DNA from: an uncultured Bacilli bacterium
GTDB lineage: Bacteria > Bacillota_I > Bacilli_A > RF39 > UBA660
Direction: 5' to 3'
NCBI GenBank assembly: GCA_947598325.1
Contig: CANQFD010000003.1
Coordinates: 36,917 to 100,916, forward strand
DNA length: 64,000 nt
Numbering within the stretch: position 1 is the first letter of the stretch; every line of letters begins with the position of its first letter. Under the pieces are notes generated by a model. It saw only the letters and a list, made by a program, of their open reading frames with translations. It had not been told where the DNA came from and did no database searches. This document shows, piece by piece, positions 57,620-64,000 of the stretch. A program made the position numbers and the translations under genes.

Positions 57620-60600
57620 ATGAAATTTTTAAATGATTTAATATCAATTAATAGTATAGATAATATTTGTATAACAGGGTTAACTAATCAGTTAATTTCT
57701 TTTTGCATTGATAAAATATATAAAGAAAATAAAAAAGATATACTTATTGTTACAAATTCATTATATGAAGCAAATATAATATATTCATCATTATCTAAAT
57801 TAAATAATAATACATATTTATTTCCTATGGATGAATTTTTAACTAGTGAAGCTTTATCTGCATCACCTGAACTTAAAATAAACAGAATTAGTACTTTAAA
57901 TGATTTATCAACAAGTAATGAATGTAATATAGTAATAACTAATCTAATGGGATATTTAAGATACTTACCAAGTAAAAAAGTATGGTTAAAAAATACAATT
58001 AAATTAGAAAAAGGAAAAGAATATAATAAGGAAAAATTACATGAAGATTTAATAAATCTAGGCTATATAAATGAAACATTAGTTAGTAAGACAGGAGAAA
58101 TAGCAACCAGAGGATATATAATAGATATTTTTCCAATTTCATCTGATTTTCCTATAAGAATAGAATTTTGGGGAGATGAGATAGATTCTATAAGATATTT
58201 TGATATTGATACACAAAGAACTAAGGAAGAAATTGATTCATTTTCAATTACTTCATATACTGAATTTATAAATGAAAATAAAAAAGAAGATATAGAAAGT
58301 TCTCAAAAATATCTTCCATTAGTAATAAATGATGTAGAATCTATAAAGTCTTATTTAAATTCTCCTATAATAATATATAAAGATTATAATCAACTAAAAA
58401 ATTCTTATCTAAAATTAAGAGAAGAAATTTTTGAATACTCCTTAACTAACAAACCAAAATACACGACAAATTATATGCACAATTTTGAAGACTTATATCA
58501 AAATAAGAATAATATATATTTATTGACAATAGATAATATTTTAAAAAATGTAAAAATTAATAAAAGTTATAATTTTAACGCGCAATTACCAAATAAGTTA
58601 AATTCAGATTCAAAACTAATAAATGAGTATCTTGAAAAAAAGTTATATGAAAAAAATATAATAATTATAATGCTATCAGACATGAATAAATTAAACAATA
58701 TAAAAAAATATATAGATAATTCTATTATAACAGACTTAGATCATATACATACAAATAAGATAAATTTAATTAATTATGATTTAGAAGAAGGTTTTATAAT
58801 ATCTAATTATGTAGTATTAACAGAAAATGAATTATTTAAATCAAGAAAAGTAAAAACTAATTATAAAAATAAATTTAAAGTTGGAACAAAAATAGGAAAT
58901 ATAAACAATTTAAATATAGGAGATTATGTTGTTCATTCTAATCATGGAATAGGAATATATTGTGGAATTAAAACTTTAACAAAAAATGGAAATAAAAAGG
59001 ACTATATTGAAGTTAGTTATAAGGATAAAGATAAATTATATATTCCTGTTGAAAAAATTGATTTGATTAGTAAGTATTCATCAAAAGAAGGATTTGCTCC
59101 TAAAATAAATAAATTAGGTGGAACTGAATGGGTAAAAACAAAATTAAGAGTAAGAAATAGAATTAAAGATATAGCTCAAAATCTTATCAAAATATCTGCA
59201 GAAAGAAAATTACAAAAGGGATTCGCATTTGAACCTGATGATGAACTTCAACTTAAATTTGAATCAGAATTTAATTATACATTAACCAAAGATCAATTAA
59301 TTGCTATAGAAAAGATAAAAAAAGATATGGAATCATCTAGTCCAATGGATATGCTTTTATGCGGGGATGTTGGTTATGGAAAAACAGAAGTTGCTTTTAG
59401 AGCTATATTTAAAGCTATTAATAGTGGAAAACAAGTAGCGTATTTATGTCCAACTACAATATTGTCATCGCAACAATATAAAAATGCAGTAGAAAGATTT
59501 AGTAGTTTTGGTATATCGGTAGCACTTTTAAATAGATTTGTGAGTAAAAAAGATGCTACTAAGATAATAGAGAATTTAAAAAAAGGTAGTATAGATTTAT
59601 TAATAGGAACTCATAGAATATTAAGTAATGATATAAGATATAAAGATTTAGGTTTATTAATAATTGATGAAGAACAGAGATTTGGCGTAACTCATAAAGA
59701 GAAAATAAAAGAATATAAGAGCACAATAGATGTGTTAACATTAAGTGCTACACCAATCCCAAGAACACTACAAATGTCACTTGTTGGAATAAGAAATTTA
59801 GCTTTAATTGAAACTCCTCCTGTAGATAGATATCCTATACAAACATACGTAATAGAAGAAAGTGATCAATTAATTAGAGAAGCTATATATAAGGAGATGT
59901 CTAGAGGCGGGCAAATATTTATACTTTATAATAGTGTTGAAAATATAGAAAATAAAATGTTTGAAATTAATAAATTAATTCCAGAAGCAAAGATAAGATA
60001 TGCACATGGTAAAATGACTAAAAATCAAATAGAAGATACAATGTTAAGTTTTATAAATAATGAATTTGATATATTATTATGCACAACTATAATTGAAACA
60101 GGAATAGATATTCCAAATGTAAACACTCTTATAGTTTATGATGCAGATAGATTCGGACTTAGTCAATTATATCAAATAAGAGGAAGGGTTGGAAGAAGTA
60201 ATAGAATAGCTTATTCATATTTAATGTATAAAAGAAATAAAGTTTTAAATGAAATAGCTATTAAAAGACTCAATGCAATAAAAGAATTTACAAAACTTGG
60301 AAGTGGTTTTTCAATTGCTATGAGGGACTTATCTATAAGAGGTGCAGGAGATATACTTGGAAGTGAACAGGCAGGATTCATAGATACGATAGGTTATGAT
60401 TTATATTTAAAAATATTAAATGAAGAAGTAAATAAATTGAAAGGTCTAGAGCTTCAAGAAGAAGTAAAGGAAGAAGAGAAACCATTTATTGATGTATCTA
60501 CTCATATAGAAGATGATTATGTTAAGGAAGAATCATTAAAAATAGAATTACATAAAAAAATAAATAAAATAGATAGTAAAGAAAGTTTAAATATTATTAA

Positions 60601-60928
60601 GCAGGAGATTGAAGATAGATTTGGTAAAATAAGTGAAGAGTTAAAATTATATATGTATGAACAATGGTTTGAAAAATTAGCAAAAAAATTCAATATAACT
60701 AAGATAAATAAAACTAATTTATATGTTGAAATGATATTTGATAGAGAATCTTCAAATAAAATAAATATGGAAAAATTATTTATGATTGCAAATGATGTTT
60801 CCTTAAATTTTAAATTTAATTATAAGAATAATATATTATCTATAAAATTAATGCTTAATAATTTAGATAAACATTTTATATATTATCTTATAGATTTATT
60901 ATCAAAATATGGTAATAATAATGTATAA
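57620..60928 (+). CDS. mfd: Transcription-repair coupling factor
   Basis: Removes stalled RNA polymerase and recruits UvrA. 1102 residues, a little short (about 1150 typical). UvrB-like N-terminal domain with GEIATRGYIIDIFP, RNA polymerase-interaction domain (NIGDYVVHSNHGIGIY), motor with GDVGYGKTEVA (about 583) and DEEQRFG, RGRVGRS, and TRG motif. pth-mfd-spoVT order matches Bacillus. Confidence 0.97.
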   Translation: MKFLNDLISINSIDNICITGLTNQLISFCIDKIYKENKKDILIVTNSLYEANIIYSSLSKLNNNTYLFPMDEFLTSEALSASPELKINRISTLNDLSTSNECNIVITNLMGYLRYLPSKKVWLKNTIKLEKGKEYNKEKLHEDLINLGYINETLVSKTGEIATRGYIIDIFPISSDFPIRIEFWGDEIDSIRYFDIDTQRTKEEIDSFSITSYTEFINENKKEDIESSQKYLPLVINDVESIKSYLNSPIIIYKDYNQLKNSYLKLREEIFEYSLTNKPKYTTNYMHNFEDLYQNKNNIYLLTIDNILKNVKINKSYNFNAQLPNKLNSDSKLINEYLEKKLYEKNIIIIMLSDMNKLNNIKKYIDNSIITDLDHIHTNKINLINYDLEEGFIISNYVVLTENELFKSRKVKTNYKNKFKVGTKIGNINNLNIGDYVVHSNHGIGIYCGIKTLTKNGNKKDYIEVSYKDKDKLYIPVEKIDLISKYSSKEGFAPKINKLGGTEWVKTKLRVRNRIKDIAQNLIKISAERKLQKGFAFEPDDELQLKFESEFNYTLTKDQLIAIEKIKKDMESSSPMDMLLCGDVGYGKTEVAFRAIFKAINSGKQVAYLCPTTILSSQQYKNAVERFSSFGISVALLNRFVSKKDATKIIENLKKGSIDLLIGTHRILSNDIRYKDLGLLIIDEEQRFGVTHKEKIKEYKSTIDVLTLSATPIPRTLQMSLVGIRNLALIETPPVDRYPIQTYVIEESDQLIREAIYKEMSRGGQIFILYNSVENIENKMFEINKLIPEAKIRYAHGKMTKNQIEDTMLSFINNEFDILLCTTIIETGIDIPNVNTLIVYDADRFGLSQLYQIRGRVGRSNRIAYSYLMYKRNKVLNEIAIKRLNAIKEFTKLGSGFSIAMRDLSIRGAGDILGSEQAGFIDTIGYDLYLKILNEEVNKLKGLELQEEVKEEEKPFIDVSTHIEDDYVKEESLKIELHKKINKIDSKESLNIIKQEIEDRFGKISEELKLYMYEQWFEKLAKKFNITKINKTNLYVEMIFDRESSNKINMEKLFMIANDVSLNFKFNYKNNILSIKLMLNNLDKHFIYYLIDLLSKYGNNNV

Positions 60929-60975
60929 AAATTCCAATGATTTCAAACAATATTATTAGATGAAAGGAAGATAAT

Positions 60976-61497
60976 ATGAAATCAACAGGAATTGTAAGAC
61001 GAATAGATGAACTTGGCAGGATTGTAATTCCAAAAGAAATAAGAAAAAATTTAAAAATAAAAGATAATGATTTTTTAGAAGTCTATATTGATCAAAATGA
61101 TATAATATTAAAAAAATTTTCAAATATGAATGAAATGGAAAAAAATTTTAATAATTATATAAATATACTAAAAAATATAACCGGAAATAATATTATTATT
61201 ACAGATAAGGAAAAAATAGTTTCAACAACTTATAAAAATGAAGAAATATTAAATGAAGAAATTAGTTCTTTCTTAGACGAAATTATAAAAAATAGATCTA
61301 CCGTTTTATCTAATGATATTAAAGAAATTTGTTTAACAAATAATGTATTATTAAATTCAAATTATTATATAATACCTTTAATCATTAATAGTGATATCTC
61401 TGGATTAATAATTATGTTATCTAATCGAAAGCTAAGTGATCTTGATAAATTATCTTTAGAAATAGTAAGCAAGATTATAGTAAATTATATAGAGTAA
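60976..61497 (+). CDS. spoVT: Stage V sporulation protein T
   Basis: AbrB-type regulator of late forespore genes. 173 residues: swapped-hairpin AbrB domain (MKSTGIVRRIDELGRIVIPK, about 1-50) and a C-terminal GAF-like domain (about 55-173). GAAAGGA precedes the ATG. Immediately after mfd as in Bacillus. Confidence 0.93.
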   Translation: MKSTGIVRRIDELGRIVIPKEIRKNLKIKDNDFLEVYIDQNDIILKKFSNMNEMEKNFNNYINILKNITGNNIIITDKEKIVSTTYKNEEILNEEISSFLDEIIKNRSTVLSNDIKEICLTNNVLLNSNYYIIPLIINSDISGLIIMLSNRKLSDLDKLSLEIVSKIIVNYIE

Positions 61498-61507
61498 TTG
61501 AAAATTA

Positions 61508-61549
61508 ACCTAACATGTGATAAAATTTATTGTATAGTTGGGTTTTTTC
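61508..61549 (+). terminator. spoVT terminator
   Basis: Arms AACCTAAC / GTTGGGTT (61508-61515 and 61538-61545, one G-U pair) with partly paired AT-rich interior and six T residues. Ends the mfd-spoVT unit. Confidence 0.85.
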
Positions 61550-61582
61550 AATTGTTAAATATAATATGAGGAGGTATATACT

Positions 61583-62050
61583 ATGGAAAAAATAAGAGGA
61601 TTTGAAATAGCTAAAGGTTTCGAAGATAAAGGAATAAATCTTCCTGTTAGAAAAACAAAAAATTCAGCGGGATACGATGTAGAAGCTGCAGAGGATGTTA
61701 TAATTCCTTCATTCAAGTTAGGTCAAAAACCAGTATTAGTAAAAACAGGTTTAAAAGCTTATTGTCCATCCGATGAATTTTATATGTTATGTAACAGAAG
61801 TTCAGGTCCAGGTAAAAGAGGATTAGTACTTGCTAACAGTGTTGGTATAATAGATGCTGATTACTATGGTAATGAAGATAATGATGGTCATTTTATGTAT
61901 GCATTTTATAACTTTTTTGATCATGACGTTGAAATAAAAAAAGGTGAAGTAATAGGTCAAGTAATTTTTATGAAATATTTAACTGTAGATAACGATAATG
62001 CACAAGGAGAAAGAAAAGGTGGTTTTGGTTCAACTGAAGGGGGAAAATAA
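61583..62050 (+). CDS. dut: Deoxyuridine triphosphatase (trimeric dUTPase)
   Basis: Hydrolyses dUTP to dUMP. 155 residues; motifs are NSAGYDVEAAEDV (about 27-39), RSSGPGKRGLVLANSVGIID (about 72-91, in place of RSS-G-G-L-A-N-x-x-G-x-I-D) and the C-terminal GGFGSTEGG. It has a short insertion in motif 2-3 and a GNEDND loop, as in some Firmicutes and phage forms. GAGGAGG precedes the ATG; two bases before metG. Confidence 0.9.
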   Translation: MEKIRGFEIAKGFEDKGINLPVRKTKNSAGYDVEAAEDVIIPSFKLGQKPVLVKTGLKAYCPSDEFYMLCNRSSGPGKRGLVLANSVGIIDADYYGNEDNDGHFMYAFYNFFDHDVEIKKGEVIGQVIFMKYLTVDNDNAQGERKGGFGSTEGGK

Positions 62051-62052
62051 AA

Positions 62053-63630
62053 ATGAGTAAAACATTTTATATAACAACACCAATATATTATCCAAGTGGT
62101 AAATTTCATATAGGAACAGCATATTGTGAAGTTTTAACAGATTCAATAAAAAAATATAAAAAACTACGTGGATTTGATACATTTATGTTAACAGGATTAG
62201 ATGAACATGGTCAAAAAATAGAAACTGTAGCAAAAAAGAACGGATTATCAAATCAGGAGCATGTTGATAATATGGCACAGGAAGCAAAAAAATTATGGAA
62301 ACTAATGGATATAGATTATGATTATTTTATAAGAACAACAGATGAAAAACATTGTAAGGCTGTTGAAAAAATAGTTACAAAATTTTTGGAAAATGGAGAT
62401 ATATATAAAGGTGTTTATGAAGACTGGTATTGCATGCCATGTGAAAATTATTTTACCTCTACTCAACTTATTGATGGAAAATGCCCAGATTGTGGTCGCG
62501 AAGTTCAAAAAATGAAAGAAGAAGCATATTTCTTTAATATGAAAAAATATGAATCATGGTTAAAAGATTTTTATAATAAAAATCCAAATTTTATAGTTCC
62601 AGAATCAAGAAAAAATGAAATATTTAAAAATTTTATTGATCCAGGATTAGAAGATTTATGCATAAGTAGAAGTACGTTTGATTGGGGAATACCAATGCCT
62701 AATGATAAAAAACATGTTTTATATGTTTGGTTAGATGCATTAACAAACTATATAACAGCTTTAGGATATATGTCAGATGATGAAACATTGTTTAATAAAT
62801 ATTGGCCTGCGGATTTACAAATTGTTGGTAAAGAAATAATAAGATTTCACGGTATTTATTGGCCTATATTTTTACATGCATTAGGTTTAGAACAACCAAA
62901 AAAGATATATGCTCATAGTTGGATAGTTATGAAAGATGGAAAAATGAGCAAATCAGTAGGTAACGTTATTTATCCTGAAACATTAATATCAAGGTATAGT
63001 TTAGATGCAACTAAATATTATTTATTGAGGTTTATGAATTATTCCCAAGATTCAATTTTTACACCAGAGGATTTTGTTCAAAGATATAACTTTGATTTAT
63101 GCAATGATTTAAGTAACTTATTAAATAGAACAATAGCCATGGTTAACAAATATTTAAATGGAACAATTGTTGAATATATAGGTTCTTTAAATGAATTTGA
63201 TAAATCATTGGAAGAATGTTCTAGTATACAAATAAAAAAGTTTGTAGAAAAAATGGAAAATATAGAAGTTTCTGATGCACTAAAAGAAATATGGGTACTA
63301 ATTTCAAGAACAAACAAATATATAGATGAAACACAACCATGGATACTTGCTAAAGATGAATCAAAAAAGGAAGAACTTGCTTCAACAATGTATCATTTAG
63401 TTGAAAGTTTAAGAAAAATAGCAATATTAATATATCCTTTTATGAAAAACACATCAGAAAATATGTTTAATCAACTTGGAATAGAAGATGAAAGTTTAAA
63501 ATGCTGGGATAGCATAAATGACTATACTTTATTAAAAAACATTACAGTAGTTAAAAAAGGTATTCCAATCTTTATGAGATTAGATATGGATAAAGAAGTA
63601 CAATATATTAAAGATAACATGAAGTGTTAA
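62053..63630 (+). CDS. metG: Methionyl-tRNA synthetase
   Basis: 525 residues. HIGH motif as HIGT (PSGKFHIGTAY, about 10-20), zinc module CMPC ... CPDC (about 127-152), KMSKSVGN (about 297-304). It lacks the C-terminal tRNA-binding EMAP-like extension (about 120 residues) present in Bacillus MetS. GGGGG precedes the ATG. Confidence 0.96.
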   Translation: MSKTFYITTPIYYPSGKFHIGTAYCEVLTDSIKKYKKLRGFDTFMLTGLDEHGQKIETVAKKNGLSNQEHVDNMAQEAKKLWKLMDIDYDYFIRTTDEKHCKAVEKIVTKFLENGDIYKGVYEDWYCMPCENYFTSTQLIDGKCPDCGREVQKMKEEAYFFNMKKYESWLKDFYNKNPNFIVPESRKNEIFKNFIDPGLEDLCISRSTFDWGIPMPNDKKHVLYVWLDALTNYITALGYMSDDETLFNKYWPADLQIVGKEIIRFHGIYWPIFLHALGLEQPKKIYAHSWIVMKDGKMSKSVGNVIYPETLISRYSLDATKYYLLRFMNYSQDSIFTPEDFVQRYNFDLCNDLSNLLNRTIAMVNKYLNGTIVEYIGSLNEFDKSLEECSSIQIKKFVEKMENIEVSDALKEIWVLISRTNKYIDETQPWILAKDESKKEELASTMYHLVESLRKIAILIYPFMKNTSENMFNQLGIEDESLKCWDSINDYTLLKNITVVKKGIPIFMRLDMDKEVQYIKDNMKC

Positions 63631-63727
63631 GTTTTAGTAAAATAATTATCTTTTTTTGTCGAATGCTTTTATATTAATATTTTGTATGATATAATGGTTA
63701 AGCGTGATAAAAAAGAGGAGAATAGAT

Positions 63728-63898
63728 ATGCATATAAGGGAAGAAAAAAATTCAATTTTATTTACAATAATTTACACAATAATAACTGTAATGTTAATTA
63801 TGAATACAGTTCAGAACAAAATGATGGTGGATATTATATATACAGTAATATTTGTATTCATATATTTAAGATATATATATTTATCTATATTTGATTAG
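63728..63898 (+). CDS. Small two-helix membrane protein
   Basis: 56 residues, of which about 45 form two hydrophobic helices (about 9-27 and 33-53) after a charged N-terminus (MHIREEK). GAGGAG lies before ATG 63728 and a TATAAT is 35 bases upstream. A strong terminator follows. Two longer open frames overlap the same DNA, but neither has a ribosome site. Family not recognised. Confidence 0.65.
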   Translation: MHIREEKNSILFTIIYTIITVMLIMNTVQNKMMVDIIYTVIFVFIYLRYIYLSIFD

Positions 63899-63929
63899 AA
63901 GATTATATCAATTTATGATATAATCTTTT
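63899..63929 (+). terminator. Terminator after the small membrane protein
   Basis: 12-base perfect arms (63899-63910 and 63916-63927), five-base loop and T-rich end. The rest of the window (63930-64000) holds TTGACA at about 63938 and a TATAAT near 63988 but no gene start. Confidence 0.85.
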
Positions 63930-64000
63930 CAGACTGTTGACAAAGTAAAAATTGTTAATAGTCTTTATATTTTTGAAAAAATGTATTATAATTAAATTGC

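Overview
The window is about 64 kb of a very AT-rich chromosome carrying the replication origin. Gene content points to a Gram-positive, endospore-forming member of the Bacilli. Evidence includes the RNA polymerase delta subunit (rpoE), a ComK homologue, a Noc-type ParB protein, Bacillus-like order around dnaA, and sporulation genes (spoIID, spoIIQ, spoIIID, spoIIR, spoVT, bofA). Base composition and the many odd membrane proteins suggest an uncultured gut-type lineage (Erysipelotrichia/RF39-like), but the species cannot be named from sequence alone. No rRNA or tRNA genes, CRISPR arrays, transposases or integrases were seen.

The origin lies between rpmH (minus, ends near 40,885) and dnaA (plus, from 41,362), and probably extends into the dnaA-dnaN gap. 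Almost all genes point away from it. The right arm (plus) reads dnaA, dnaN, comK, recF, gyrB, gyrA, SRP RNA, tadA, dnaX, ybaB, recR, bofA, holB, ricT, trmN6, rsmI, pth, mfd, spoVT, dut, metG and a small membrane protein. A Noc-type site lies just after gyrA and two perfect parS sites flank tadA and dnaX. The left arm (minus) reads rpmH, rnpA, yidC, jag, mnmE, gpsA, mnmG, rsmG, noc. It continues with ywiB, argS, rpoE, prfA, prmC, spoIIR, a two-gene envelope operon, murA, an SGNH-like protein, rpmE, rpiB, spoIID, spoIIQ, a spoIIID-mbl fusion and tagO. An agr quorum-sensing locus follows, then cspA, hpf, a four-gene envelope operon, secA, an accessory island and prfB. The left arm looks like a compacted version of loci that are spread out in Bacillus subtilis.

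The least ordinary parts are these. (1) An island of about 4.8 kb separates secA from prfB. It holds two paralogous membrane-anchored proteins whose duplicated promoters carry a G-tract in the -35/-10 spacer (G6 gives 15 bp, G8 gives 17 bp), which looks like a phase-variable switch, and a frameshifted membrane protein at an A7 slippery run. (2) spoIIID reads in frame into mbl without a stop codon, with an internal ribosome site for free Mbl. (3) An operon upstream of hpf-secA order encodes a two-helix membrane domain fused to a C39-like peptidase, a paralogue-like protein without catalytic Cys/His, a calcium-loop protein and a lipoprotein. (4) comK sits between dnaN and recF. (5) agrBD and agrCA converge on one terminator. 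Several apparent starts were moved to a downstream codon with a properly spaced ribosome binding site; each case is explained in its entry.
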